A DNA stretch of 64,000 bases from Ooceraea biroi (GCF_003672135.1 NC_039512.1:10990874-11054873); one strand, 5' to 3'. Shown: positions 25,725-39,029, counted from the stretch's first letter. Made by a program: numbers and translations. Notes: a model not told the origin generated them from the letters alone.

Positions 25725-28700
25725 CTAAGCAGCAGGTTGCTGCGTTTCGGGTTTGCGGAAGATGCCGGTGAAGAGAATAGTGTTGCTAGTCTTGTCATAG
25801 ATCAGGTAGACGAACGGATGATTGGCTTTAAAGACAGCGGGGTCCATGGGCCGACTCGAGCGGAAGGTGAGGATCGCGGTGGCTGCTGCCGCTGTGGTGC
25901 CTTCTTCCGTGACCTCGATGCGGGCGCGATGCACTGCATCACCGAGAGTCAGACTCTGCTCTCCATCAGCGAGGAAGCCACGCAGATCGGCGGAGTTGGA
26001 GAAAAGCTCGCCGGCACCCAATTGGCTTAACAGCTGAGCAACTGGCAGTTCTCGCTCGAGCTCGAAACGTGGCAGGCTCACTTCGACCTCCCGATATGTC
26101 ATTCTGTCCTGCAACATTTCGCGAAGCAGCTGCGATCCTCTCTCGGTCGCTAGGCGTTCCACCAACTGGCGAATGCCGTCCTGGGGCTCGTTTGAGGGAT
26201 TCTGACCGGAGTACATGATGGAGAACGGAGGCAGCAATACGAACATCGATATTTCGTTGCCCTTGTAGGGTAGTTCCAAGACGTACGCGCCCAAGTCCTC
26301 AGAAACGTCTAAAAAGGAAAATATTAAAATTAGAAACCAGCAAATGAATATAAAATTAATGAAGAATTAAGTATATTGATTAATCATTAATTTAGAAAAT
26401 AAATCACTAAAGATTAAAACGTTACATCGCTATGTATGAAACTTACGATGATGGAATTGTCCTTTCTGTCGCATGAAAGTGATGACAGAGTTCTGCATTC
26501 CGGAAGAGTAGAAAATGTCACGTTGGGAGTTTTTCGGATCGAAACGGTGAGCCCACAAACCCTTGAAGTAAACGGCATTCGCCAGGACCAAATCGGTGTC
26601 CTCGCTAATGCTGTTGGGTGGCAGAAGTTCGCGGATGTGACCCTTTGTCATGTTGCTGATCCATTCGTTAATGTGATTTCGCACCTGAGCGGGGTTCGTA
26701 CGGAAATCGGTCACTTGCAGTTGATCGTTGAAGAAATCGAGCATGCACTCACGCAACTTCTTAGTATTTGTGATCCAAAATCTATTTGCGACGTTGTACT
26801 CATAAGACTCCGAGCTATTTATCTGAAACGTAGAACGTCGAAGATGAGAAACTCGTTTGTAAAGTCTCCAGAATAATGAATTACTAAATCAACAAAATTA
26901 TGTATTTATTTGCGCAGTCTTCAGGATATTCTTTTTATATAAATTTTTCATAAAATCTATAAAAGATTTGAGATAATAAATATCTAACATCTCCAAATTA
27001 TTGATTTACTGATATCATAAATTATTTTACATTTATTTATACTTAAGGAAGAAGATGCAAGACAATCTTGCTATTAAAGATTCGCAACAACTTTACAATT
27101 TTTAGAAAACTTTAATTTTCTTATCTTTTTCTTATTTAAAGACATGTTTTTAATTTTATTATCGTAATCTAATAAATATAGCATCCATGAAATATCCTTG
27201 CCTTAAGTCAATTTTTTACTTTAATTTTACATTTAATATGCAACGATCTGACAACAGGATTTGCATCTCTTTTAATCACCTCTGATACCTATCTAAATGG
27301 CAAGTCCTCTAAACAGAGATTTCTAAGTGGCATCATCCGAATTTATTCATACAACTGAGAATCGAATTTGCTCAGCAAGGTCCTAAAGTCGTCCAAGGCG
27401 AATTCCGGACCAGCTTTAGGTTTTGCAAGGACCTTGAGACCCAAGCACTTGGCATATTTATCCTCGTCGATGTGACGATAAATCGCGTGCGATTCGCCTT
27501 GACATACCTAGCGACGACGAAGTAAATCGCCAAGTGGTTGTGCAATCGCGCCAGAATAATTGCTCACCTGAGAGCGCATCTCGTTGATCGATCTCTCAAA
27601 AGCGTAGTAGCGTTGCACGTCAACTTTGGAGAGGTGCTCGGGAATGCGCAGAGCCGTCTTGAGGGATTCTTCGGTGGTGCCGCGGGCTCCGAAGTACGCC
27701 AGACTCAAGGCCTGGTGCAGACTGTGTGGGCTGAAGAAGACGTTGTCCCGCGTTTCGATCAGCGCGGCCTTCTTCAGACTATCGAGTGCGAAATTATAAC
27801 GGGCGTCCGTCAGCGATATTTTCGATGCCGGGTCCATCAATGATGGGACATCGTTGCCTGTCAGACATTGCGCCGAAATCCTGCTGATCGCTAGCAGCAG
27901 TGGTACCGCCTGAAAAAAGAAGAAAGCACGATATTAGAAAGAGAAAATTGTGTTTTTACATATCATAATAGATAGATAGATATTAATAATATTACATAAT
28001 AATTAACGTGATCAACATCACGTATAATCAAGTTATTTTTATTCAAGACTTAGCTGGTGAGAGAATTTACTTAAGACATTGAAACAAAAATAAGGCCAAG
28101 AAGAAGATAATTGACGAAATGAGAAAAATAAATACTATCATTTTCATTTATTGAGCTCGAATGATTCTTGCAGGTGAAAAATGCGATTTCAGTTTCGGCA
28201 TTATGGAAATTATGGAAACTAAATTTATTGCTGCTTTCGACAAGTTCCTGCACGCATCTTCCAATGTAAAGAAGCTAAAGATACTTCAAACGAGTGAAAT
28301 GGGCCAGCATTCTCTCGTCCAAATACTTCGTGCGGGAGGAAAAAACTTTCTCGGTAGACGACAGAGAAAGCGAGGACGTGGAACGATGCTCGTTGTTCAA
28401 TGCAGAGGACGTAAGACGAAACGACGGAAGAAATCCGAGATCTCCGTGGCCTTTTTTCGTAATGCTTCCGATAGCTGCCTGCTCGTAACAATAGCCTTTA
28501 ATTCATTCGAGTTTCCAGACCGTATCCGACCGCGTGCGAACCGGTCGTTATATCGAAGAATCGATCGCGTCATCGTGACCAGTTGTAATCCTTTTAGCGA
28601 TGGCTAATCCTGGCCGAACACGACCAGCCACCTAAAGATCAAGGATTTAAATCTCGAAAACGTCAGAAACGACTACGTACGGCCGCTGGGAGATTCGTAT

Positions 28701-31148
28701 CTCTATCTTCTGAAGGTTCTATGGTGCTCATTTTCCTGACCAACCGGGACCGTGGAGTACCTGTAACACCAGCAAGATGCAAGGCCTCTTATTTGGCGTG
28801 ACGCAACCGTACGGTTTCTTCACGATTTTCGTTCCACGGAAGGGCCCTCAGTTTGTGATTTTCCGTGCAAAATTACGGCGAAATTGCGGCCGGATCGGAA
28901 ATCATCGGCTGGGAAACGAGTGAAAGCAGCCGTGCGGAGCCGACACCGTGACATCACAGGGCATCCGGCTTTCATGAAAGGAATTAACGTATGACGAAGA
29001 CTCAGTTTTATGTGACGAAAGTGGCTGTTTCATGTCAAGTGAGAAGAGGATCATCGCGATAGGCCGCAGCACGGCAAAGAAACCATTCGAAACTTGCTCA
29101 ATGCAGGAGAATAATTAATAGTCTACTGCAATGAAATGCACGCAGTTTTGTAAACATTCAGCACGACTGGTGCACTATTGTATAATTCTTTACTGCGTGA
29201 AAAAAATGAAGATAAAAACTGAAATTAAAATTAAAATTGGAATAAGAATCAGTCTGAAAATTGAAATTATAATCGAAATTCCGACGAAAGACACTCAAAC
29301 TTGAAATCAAAATTCACGAGTGAGGGAATAAAAGTTGTCTGAAATGAAAGCGCAGTTAGAATTGGGAATAAGAATCATGTTATTTTACGAGACTGAAATC
29401 CTAACGACGTCGACGCGGGAATTACCGGCGAATTATTTGTCCACTATGTGTGCTCGTTATTATGACGATCACGTATCACATACAACCATCGTGAGTATAC
29501 TCGTAGACTACTTTGCCAACTTTATTCTTGGGATTGAACGAGTTACCACTTCTCCTCGTTTCCTTCTTCTTACGAACGAGACCGATTAAATAAGCTGGAA
29601 TTAATCACTCGTGACGTAATCGACTCTATGAATGATCGAACGAAACAATGTGGAATTCCCTGAGAATTGTAAAAAGCAGCGCGTAGTAGTGTTCATATGA
29701 ACGTTGCAAGATATAATGACTCTTATATATGTCTGCGTGAATAATTCATTGAAAGTTATAATTGTGACGTAAGAAAGTTCGATTCTAAACAGATCACAAC
29801 TGTCTTATATTCTTTAAAAGTCTTCCAAAATAATAACAGAATTATTAAATAATCTGATTATTTTCCGAAAAATTGCATTCTACTTCTTTAAATGTTTCAA
29901 ATGTGATGCAATTTAGTACACACAAAAGTTTTTAAAATACAGGAAAAAGAATCACTTCTGTTTCTCGAATCTGTCAAAAAAAATATAAAAATTCTTTAGC
30001 AATATTGCAATTTTTCTGAAAAATATTAATACATTGAAAATGAAAAAATAAAGAATTTCAAACAAAAATTTCTGAAGATAAAGTCACTTTATTTATAGTA
30101 ATATTATATAAAATTATATAAAGTGATATTAATGGGACAGCAAACGAAAAATTGTATATCCCTGACAGAAGATAGCATTTAACGTCGACATAAAATTGAC
30201 ACTTACGTTCAGCGTCAAATGCGTACGATAAAATTGACGAATAGTTGTCTGTGAGTTCTATTTGTGATCGTATCATGCTACTATTTACCATTGTTTTCAA
30301 AATTGCCCAATATGACACATCGAATGATAATATGTGTGTACGTGTACATCTATCGTGTATATCTATAGAATGCATCGCGTGTGTCAAAATATCGTAATGT
30401 CGTGACGTATGTTGGAAATAACGAGAATGATACGATATTATGTAAATCTGACGTAGTTCTAGATAAAATGAGATAAAAATAAACAGTTATAGCATTAATA
30501 TTGTAGTAATGATGTTCTTTGGATACGAAAAAGAGTTTTCATTATCGTGTGTATTGCCATTTATATTGCCATAAAATAAACTCTTTTTTTGTTAATCAAA
30601 AATTTATCAATTCTACTTTACATGGATGTACATTATGAGCTCCGAAATATAATAAAATATTCAATTCAAGATTTATTTATTACGTTACAAGTTTATCTTA
30701 TCGTTTTATATTGTTGTCAATGAGATCAGAAAAAATTTCAAATTTTAAACGATACTTGTGAGATACGATAAATGATATGCGGAAGATGAAACATTACAAC
30801 AATTTTGAGACCGATTTTATTAAAATAAAAGCGAAATTTATTTGGAACTCATACACAAAGTAATTCACGCAAGCACAAAGACACGCGCTTGAAGTCTCTC
30901 GATAAGACTTATCGCGGTTGAACTTCCGACAAGCGTAGCAAGGGTCATTTCAAAGGAGTGCAGGATTTGAAGAATACAAGCCTCTGTACTAACAACGCGA
31001 ACAATATCGCAATAAATATCAAACTAATAAACGAGAGACCGTTGCTTCCTCCAAAAATCACATTACAAAATTATTTCACAAAACGATATGGAACAAAATG
31101 TAAAATAAGAATGGACGATGATGAGGCACTCACCGTGAGAAGAAACAT
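25725..31148 (-). CDS. Secreted inhibitory serpin (Spn88Ea-like)
   Basis: Four coding exons: 31134-31148, 27568-27909, 26447-26822, 25725-26308; total 438 aa, usual serpin length. The start ATG at 31148 opens a 5-codon exon whose product joins the next exon to give a signal peptide (MFLLTAVPLLLAISRISAQC). Serpin landmarks: NVFFSPHSLHQALSLAYFGARGTTEESL near the N-terminus, LVLANAVYFKGLW (s3A region), a reactive-loop hinge EVTEEGTTAAAATA, then NHPFVYLIYD and the C-terminal NTILFTGIF. The small-residue hinge is that of an inhibitory serpin. Counting from the hinge Gly as P15 puts P1 at Ser395 with Arg394 and Arg397 beside it, so the likely target is a trypsin-like or clip-domain protease. Similarity to Drosophila Spn88Ea, a Toll-pathway serpin, is my impression, not a computed result. 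Introns are phase 0, 0 and 1; the first is about 3.2 kb. Confidence 0.93.
27343..27507 (-). other. Orphan open segment in a serpin intron, unrecognised
   Basis: On the minus strand, within serpin intron 2 just past the exon 2 donor, an open stretch of 54 codons ends in TAA at 27343 with AATAAA overlapping the stop. It begins CQGESHAIYRHIDEDKYAK and ends RTLLSKFDSQLYE. The amino-acid mix (charged residues with spaced aliphatic residues and two Cys) is more protein-like than the AT-rich intron around it, and the DNA here is GC-richer. The upstream limit is a TAG at 27508-27510. It does not continue the serpin frame. It may be a terminal exon of another gene, a retrocopy fragment or a fossil exon; I do not recognise the family. 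Confidence 0.35.
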
Positions 31149-34100
31149 CGTGCGGCACTCTTTTGAGGTTCCAGCAAATCAGGAAATCTGAACGAAGTGT
31201 CAATCAAGTGGAGATATTGATCAGTCAGCGCAATCGATTCTGAACGTCCGAGCAATGATGAAGAGCAGACAAGACTGAAGGCTGAGCGACCACGAAGAGA
31301 CGCTCGAAGAGAACGCCTGGTCCCACTCGTTCCCCACTATTTTACTGATCGCGTCTGCGTGGGGAACATCGTGACACGCATCACGAGCAGGATCCAGGGT
31401 CGGATCGAATGAAGAGAAGCCAACGAACACCAGCTCATCGCCTGAAGGAGTCTTACGCGAGCGTTACTTTACTTATTATAATAATTAACACCTAATAATG
31501 CTTCCAGGAAACCCGATAAGGGATAAGAATGTTCACTTTCTCCTCGATCGTAATGAGATAGAATGTGTTTCCAATTAAAAACGTCGAAATGATTGAGGAA
31601 GTTCGTAAGAACTTTTCAGTCGTGACTTTTCATTGTATTCAGTGCTGCAGAAAATCCGACTGATTTTCATGTCAGTCAAGGCTCTTCCTTTCGCGTGCCG
31701 ACCCTGATTGCGTTTATGTGCAATACGCTTCTCACGCGCGCCCGCGAGAAGCCGGTCATTACTTCCTCGTCTCTTGGAAATGCCCAGTCGTAATCACCAA
31801 TTTTATTACCAGAAAATCCCTCTGCCTCTTTCAAGGATGCTACAACGTACCGGACATTATAATCCTCCGAACCGTTTTGCGCATTTCGCTTTCTATGGAT
31901 ACTTATCTCTTTGCTTGGACAGACTTATCTGCGAAGAGCTTCGCCTTCGTTTGCAGATCTGTTTAACGAGAAAAAATGTATTGATAGTGATGCATGTTAA
32001 CTTTCGAGCCGCTGAAGATTTTTTAGAAATTGTGTCTCTTTTATTTAAAAAGGACAATAAAGTTTTATTAATTTTTTAATCTGAAAATCTAAAAGAATCT
32101 TTACGCGTATCTAAATAAGTTCACATCGAATAAGGGAAATGTGTTATAAATAAAAGGTTTTCTCGTTTTTAGAGTTATTTGCTCTTACGTAGGAGTCTGT
32201 CTACTGCTAGGTGGATCAAGATTGGCAAGTCAAGTAGCTTAATAAACGACCAAGTGCTACGCTTAAAGCGTTTAGCTTCTCATACCGGATCTTGATGTCA
32301 AAAGAGTCGGACAATTATTTTTCTCACAATTCGTATCAAAATAAATTTATTTTTTCAGAAATTATTTCTCAATAATACAGATAAAATTGCCGAAAATATA
32401 TTAAAATTTCTCTTTTCTAATTATCCATCGTTAACAGGCGAATAATATAATTTCATCAATTTCCAGCAAGAGTAGACCTTAACAACAATCGATCAATTGA
32501 AAAGGAAAACCAAATTACACAAACGTATAATGATGACATGTCTTAATTATCGTTGTTTAATTGTCAAACAAGGTTCTCAGAAATAATGTCAGTCATCAAC
32601 ACGGAGATAATAACACTAATATGACTGACTAAGCTCGTCCTGTTGTCATCACAGCAAACAGCGTTTAATCCCGCTGACGAACTGTGATTCCTTTCCAGCA
32701 AAAAATTCTTAATGCAATTATTTAGAACAAATTAAAATGAATGAAAAATATTAGTTTAACATACAAAAATTACAATATATTGTTATATAAAATTGAAGAC
32801 CTTGTCTCGCGTAGTGAGATGTAACAAATGGCTAAATGACAGGAAATGTTACTTTACACAAATTAGACGTTACATTCCGTTAAATTATGTGAAATACAAT
32901 TTCTTCAATTGTGTAATTTTAATCTTACCCCAGGATAAATCATGATGAGACTAACCAGTCACGAAGATTTTTAATAATAAGAAAAATTATATACAAATAA
33001 TTCCGTCTTACGGAATGCTTCAACGAATGTATCGGCATGCATCACTGTCAATGCTTTTATACTCTAAAATGACTATGTCATTCATCATTTTTTATTTAAA
33101 GATCAATTCACACCATATGCAATACGACAAAATATTTCTGTTTAAACGTATTTTGTCCACACTTTCAGAAATTTTTACAGCAGACGGTAAAGAGAGAAAC
33201 AAAACATAATGTAATAGTCTGGATTAATAAAAGAAAATTTGTTATTTTCAATATTATTTCAATTTTTTTGCTCTTCTTTATTTAAAAAAGACAAAAGTTC
33301 TTTTCATTTAACAATAAAATCAAATTTTTTAATAAACATTTATTTTACCACAAATCCGTCTGTTGAATAATTTTTTAAATCAAAATTGCTTTTATTATTA
33401 TATAAATGTGTATATGTAAATTTTATTATGTCGCATAATATATGAACTGATCTTTATGCGTAAGATAAGTCATATACTGTTTTTTACAAACATGGGAAAA
33501 TCCTATCGAGTCAGCAACGATGGACCGTGATGGACCGTGACTTTGAAAGAAGAATAATTGGAAAAACTCTATCTGTATAAATTGAATAATAATGTAATTG
33601 TAAATCATAATTGAATCGCAGAAAAGCTATGAAAAGCCCGAACAACGATGTTTGTCAGCGTGACAATTCGCTTCGTCAACCTGAATCATTCCTATTCAAT
33701 TAATTTAATGTGTTTGACGATTAATTTACTTTACATGTTAATTCGATTGAATAATATATCGAGGTACGAATTCTTATCTATTTTAAGCAATATGAAATTT
33801 ATTAATAAATAAGAAATTTTAATCACAGCACGTGAACTTTCGTTTTCTGGATATCTGATCCGAAAGATTATAATTTGATAAGTGTAATGTAATAATCTGA
33901 TATCAAACAACATTGATTGGCAACCCATTGGTATCGCATCGCGTTTTGTTGTTAAAACCGATCAATTGTTCTTGTAGCTATTGTATCTAGCTAATAAAAG
34001 CGAGGATCAAAGAAAAAGTAGTCATATTTCTGGTTGTACTGAATCATCTCTCATTCAAATGCCATATTATATAATATTATATAATATTACAAAATTCACT

Positions 34101-34796
34101 GCAATGAATGCTCATTCTAACAATACTGCTTCTTAGTAGGTCTTTTCCATTTTTTTCTTTTGTAAAAGACTCTTTTCAAAAACAAATAAATAAATGCAAC
34201 AAATCGTGTACTGTATTAATGCAAATAACTTAGCACTAAGCATTTCTCATCGCAAAATGGCAATGCTAAGTTGACGCAGAGCTCTTCGCTTTTCTTGCAA
34301 AGCTGGAATTGGATAATCTGATACTAATTTGTATCAATTAAAATAGAAATAATGAATGCAAATTTGACATTTTTGTTACTTGAAAAAGATTTTTATCTTC
34401 CTCTTTGTGAAACATTAGATTCCAAATCGTCTCTAATTTTTAAAAAAGGTTTAATAAGCCAATAATAAATCTTTCATATAATAATCAAGAGATGTAAAGA
34501 GTACCTCAACTTTATCATTTTATAAAAATTTCTTTCTAAAATATCTTTGTCTAACAATTAATACTGCACGTATGCGCGCACATTTATATACATGATATGT
34601 ACAACAATATGTCTAAATTAAAAACAATAATACGCCGCGAAGAAACAATAATAAATATTTTCTTTAAAATGATCATGCGACAGATTAATCTGCCAATAAA
34701 ATTGTCTACATAATTATAAAATAACAATGTAAAATAAAATTACAGATGCAATTGCGATCTAAAATACGTCTATCTCTGTCTAGCATTGTGCTATTA
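31149..34796. other. Serpin 5' region and intergenic AT-rich DNA
   Basis: No coding exon found. The stretch 31150-31440 is the probable 5' UTR/promoter of the serpin gene (minus strand): moderately GC-rich, without a TATA box I can see, and with TCAGT-type initiator matches. From 31.5 to 34.7 kb the DNA is AT-rich, and open frames are short and motif-free. The end nearest 34796 should hold the 3' UTR of the SLC19 transporter. Confidence 0.4.
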
Positions 34797-37430
34797 TCAT
34801 TCACTCTCGGATTTGAACGACGTTGTGTTACGCGAGCCGTTCGCATTTTGCGTCGGAGATTTATTATCGCTGCCGACCCAGAAGTGGAAGCCCTCGCCGC
34901 TGCGACGATGTTGTACAAGGTTAACGATGCCTATTACAATGTATATCATAGCCAAGACCACAAAATAGCTGCCGTAAACGAAGAACTGAAAAGCGCAAAC
35001 ACTCGCATTATTCACTTATTCGAGAAGAAACAAACTGGTTATAATCTGTAAAATTCTAATCTGAATGTAATTTTGCTTAACGCATAATATCTTACCTGTC
35101 GGCTGAGTTCCAACTCAAGTATGTTAACGACTATTAGCATCAGCAGGCTCTGCGACGCTAATGCAAAAAACATGTTCACTCCGAATATCAGGCCATAACT
35201 ATCCTCGGATATATATTTGGCGACTTCGAAGCTACGAACAATTGAAAGCAAGAACGCTTAATTCTTTCTTCTTTTCTTGAAGAATTTTATTTTGACCCTT
35301 GGCGAGGGTCTCTCTCTCCCTCTCTCCTTGGATAATTAAATTGTGTGTTAATTGCAACGACGAATTCACCTTGCAACAGTAACCATGGTGTGGTAAATTA
35401 CACCAAATATGATGTAGCCAGCATACAAGAACCAAATGTTGTAGCTATAAGAGGCTGCCACTAGTATAACGCCTTCCAGGAGCGAGAAGATGCCCAACAT
35501 CACGTCTCCTATTAAGGTCCAGTTTAAATGTACCTTCCCCACGCAAAATACAGTTATTGCACCTGATGAAAACGAGAAAACACATAAAAGAAAAGAAATT
35601 GCCATCCGGAAAGATCTGTTTTATTCGGCTTTAGTCTTTTAATCGCATTTGCTGATCTTATCATTTGATTAGCTGTAATTAAATTTTGTTTGATTAAAAC
35701 GAATTCGTGGATAAGAAGTGCTCAAAAATCGCATCTAATCTCGTTAATTTTTGCTCAATAAACTGATAATTAACAAATGATAAATAATCAATAACACGTC
35801 GTATTTCAATAAACGAATATTTTTTCCACTAAAATACTTTATACAAATTGTTAATTAGTGTGTTAAACCTATTTACAGGACATTTGTTTATCTGTCTCTC
35901 TTTTATGATCTTAAAGCATTGCTATCAGTCATTATCTCGCACAGATCACTACGATTAAAAAGACGACACATGGCAGATAATACCAACTAGAATATACAGG
36001 GTGTCCCGGGCTTTAACCGACAAACTGCGGGAGCATATTCTACTAGTGGAAATAAGAAAAAATTCTTATATCGAGTTTGCTTAGAAATGCTTTATTACAA
36101 AGTTATAAACCAATATTGAAAAGAAATATCAGATAAGTAACAACGGAACATAGTGTAGAATTTGGAAGGTCGAAGATGTTTATGTTATGTGTATTCACAT
36201 GTATTCATGTTCACTATGTTGAAACGATTCAGTATGATTGTTACTTTCACAACAGTAGCCGTTAGATTTCAATCGTCGTGTGAACTAGCAATTACTATCA
36301 GAATGCCAAAAGTGTTTTCAAATGAGGAATACACCGATATTCATTTCGTGTACGGATTCTGTGACGGAAATGCACGAGCTGCCGTACGAGAGTATCAACG
36401 TAGATTTCCTAACAGGAGAGTACCAGATAGATTTAAAGCAACGAATTACTAATTCAGTTACTGAGACGCAACAAAATTTTCAGGAATGTCGTACCGTAAC
36501 AAATTCTGTACTACGTCGATGTCTAGCTTGTATCGATGTGCAAGGACAACATTTTGAAATGCGTCACTAAATCATTGCGTAGATAATTTTTATTTTTGTG
36601 AAAAAATCCGTTGTTACTTATCTGATATTTCTTTTCAATATTGGTTTATAACTTTGTAATAAAGCATTTCTAAGCAAACTCGATATAAGAATTTTTTCTT
36701 ATTTCCAATAGTAGAATATGCTCCCGCAGTTTGTCGGTTAAAACCCGGGACACCCTGTATAGCAATAGCGGCGATAAAATTTCAATTATACAGAACAAGT
36801 CAAACAATTCAATGCAACTTGATTTGAAATACTTGATACGATTGTGCGCTTCACTATCCATCAAACTAATAAATATAATTATTCAAGAAATTTCTTCGTT
36901 CTAAGTTCAGCATTGATCTGATAGGATTCAAATAACGAGCATGTCTGATTTTCAGAGCGACCCGAAACTCCTGCTTTACCTAAGATCGCGTAGATGAAGT
37001 CCACAGCGCCATTATAGATCATGTCACCCGGTTTCACCGCGGTCTGCCACAACAGCTGTATAAAATTTATGATCTGCAAGTAGCCACAAGTAGACAGCGC
37101 CCACCAAACTGACCACTTGAGCACGCGGTAATTAGTATAGGCCTGCACAAAGTGTTTCCACAACAGTGCGTACGCCTTCCTGATCTTGTGGAATAGCGGC
37201 GATCTGAATCCTGCGAAGCAACGACATTTTGCTCTACCATTTTCATCGTTGCGCAACGATTCTTGTGAACTACTGCGATACTGCAATTGATGATCGATTG
37301 TAACCGACTGCAAATCGACCTGCTTGTCCCGTTCTTCGTCGGAACTGCTGGTGCGATGGAAATATATCGATTGACTCACGGACGGCAGGAACAGCGACCA
37401 GATGGTCGCAAGAACGCTGGCTGAAAAGTA

Positions 37431-37473
<43 letters not shown>

Positions 37474-38110
37474 ATTGAATACGCTAAGTGTTCGACTTAT
37501 ATGCATAATTTACACTTTTTACAATTTAAAATACCTGAAAGAGTTAAGTAATTGAGCTGGTGATAATCCAGTAAGTTGAAGGAGGCCGTTAATTGTGCTA
37601 CGATGCCGGACATACTGCGGCCAAACAGACTGGCTGCTTTCGTATGACCAGTCACTTCTTGATAATGTTTTTTTTCCACCTTGGCATATATGTAAGTATA
37701 ATAGGCCACTTCTGAAGACATAAAGAGACCGTAGAAGAACTCCACGATCTGGAACACTATTACGGTCTTGCCGAGTATTATCATGAGGAACGTGACAATG
37801 CCGGAGAGACCACAGAGTATTATGATAGGCTTGTATCTAACAAAATCTGTGATCAGGAATACAAGTACAAGCGTAGCTAAGTAGCTGTACGTGGCCACGG
37901 GATAAATATCTTGATTCACCTGAAATACGGACATCAGCGTCGTACAACTGTTAGATGCGTACTCCAATAAGCATTTCAAAAACTCACCTCCTTGACCGTG
38001 AAATTTTTCCATGGCCCAGTCAAGTAATCCGTCACGAATGACTCGGAGGGCCGAAAATCTTTGAAGCATCCAAACAGGCACAGAATACATGAAATCTTAA
38101 GCCAATACAT
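34797..38110 (-). CDS. SLC19-family folate/thiamine transporter
   Basis: Six exons: 37988-38110, 37535-37919, 36980-37420, 35370-35562, 35096-35231, 34797-34985; 488 aa, the normal size for a 12-helix SLC19 carrier. Reading phase closes at every junction and every splice site is GT-AG. Family marks: GCFKDFRPSESFVTDYL in the first loop and helix, VNQDIYPVATYSYLATLV, TDFVRYKPIIIL, SEVAYYTYIYAKV and GHTKAASLFGRS in helices 4-5, a hydrophilic central loop with Ser-rich and charged stretches (SSSDEERDKQVD), then VLKWSVWWALSTCGYLQI and the C-terminal SFEVAKYISEDSYGLIFGVN. The family moves reduced folates (SLC19A1) or thiamine (SLC19A2/A3) across the plasma membrane; sequence alone does not tell me which. 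Insects carry several thiamine-transporter-like members. The intron between the third and fourth coding exons contains the element at 35997-36757. Confidence 0.93.
35997..36757. mobile_element. CAGGGTGTCC element with 151-bp inverted repeats
   Basis: Terminal inverted repeats of 151 bp (35997-36147 and 36607-36757) match almost base for base. Ends read CAGGGTGTCCCGGG and its complement, with TA (or TATA) on both sides. Inside, a plus-strand reading frame gives a short helix-turn-helix-like fragment (listed separately). Size is 761 bp, so this is an internally deleted, non-autonomous copy of a TA-targeting DNA transposon. It sits in an intron of the SLC19 gene. Confidence 0.9.
36303..36452 (+). 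pseudogene. DUF4817-like HTH fragment of a transposase
   Basis: From the ATG at 36303 the frame reads MPKVFSNEEYTDIHFVYG, then DGNARAAVREYQRRFPNR, then RVPDRFKA, and stops at 36450-36452. The pattern (Y/F-S/T-N-E-E, hxFVYG, G-N-x-R-x-A, RRFPNRRVP) is the DUF4817 helix-turn-helix domain found at the N-terminus of many insect Tc1-like transposon proteins. No catalytic DDE/D region follows; the next part is in other frames and unrelated. It is a remnant of the parent element, which links this CAGGGTG family to an autonomous one. Confidence 0.7.
37439..37471. repeat. TA dinucleotide microsatellite in a transporter intron
   Basis: About 16 TA units in the intron just upstream (in the gene's sense) of the third coding exon of the SLC19 gene. 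Confidence 0.9.
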
Positions 38111-39029
38111 GTTATCTGATAAGTACTGGCCCTTCGCTTGATGAAAATTATTTTACATCAACAAGTTTAAGTCAGTTCTCAAGTGTATCTGCAAGAAGTA
38201 CAAATTTATTTCAGGCATAAATACTTGCAATTACGTAATAATTAGATAATTACAAGTATTTTTATAAACGATACCTTTCAATTATATTTCTATCTAATAG
38301 ATTGACTATTAATAACACTGTTATTAAAATAAAATATATAGAATATAATATATATTTAGAGATTGCTCAATACTTTTAAATTTTACTATTTTCTATTATT
38401 TTACACGTTACCCGTTATATGCTGAATCGTTCTTGAAACACAGGTAAATAGTTCTCTGTAATGATAGTGATGACGATGATGTTTTCATGCATTCCTTAAA
38501 TTTTCTTGTATCATATTGCAACCAACTACCTCCAATTACATCTCAATGCGCTCTCTTGCGCTGTACTGTCCTCCGCTAGCCTCAGCGACTCACGTGCACG
38601 CGTAAAACAAGGATCATACAAATACACTAGAGGGAAAACTCCAATCACAAGAAACATAGTTGGCCTCTAGGAACTTTCAATAAATTCCCTCAACATGGAT
38701 TTTAGTGCATTGTGACGGTAACAAGTGTAAAATCAAACACCGATGAAATATTATTAAAAATCAACAATCATACGGGAGTTGGCGTGACTAATTTTGCGGC
38801 CTAATAGAACTCGAAAATAATTGAAAAGTTTTGATATCGATCAGTTTTTGTTGCACTGAAGGCACCGACGAGATTCTTGGGCCTTGTGTCCACTTGTTTA
38901 TCTTTTTATCTTTTTATCTGCCCGCTTGCGTGTCTATTTTTTGTGTTATCATGCTACTTCACCAAAGATTTTAAATAAAATAAATAATGCATATCAAATA
39001 TAAGACATATTTACATACATATTCATATA
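38111..39029. other. Upstream region of the SLC19 gene
   Basis: No coding exon seen. It lies 5' of the minus-strand transporter start and should contain its promoter and 5' UTR. AT-rich, with a GC-richer patch at about 38540-38610. I see no clear core-promoter motif. Confidence 0.4.

Noticed and set aside
26436..26876. 146-codon plus-strand frame
   Set aside because: Antisense to serpin exon 26447-26822; the minus strand has clear serpin motifs.
28161..28607. 148-codon plus-strand frame inside serpin intron 1
   Set aside because: Basic low-complexity sequence, opposite-strand frame also open, no family resemblance.
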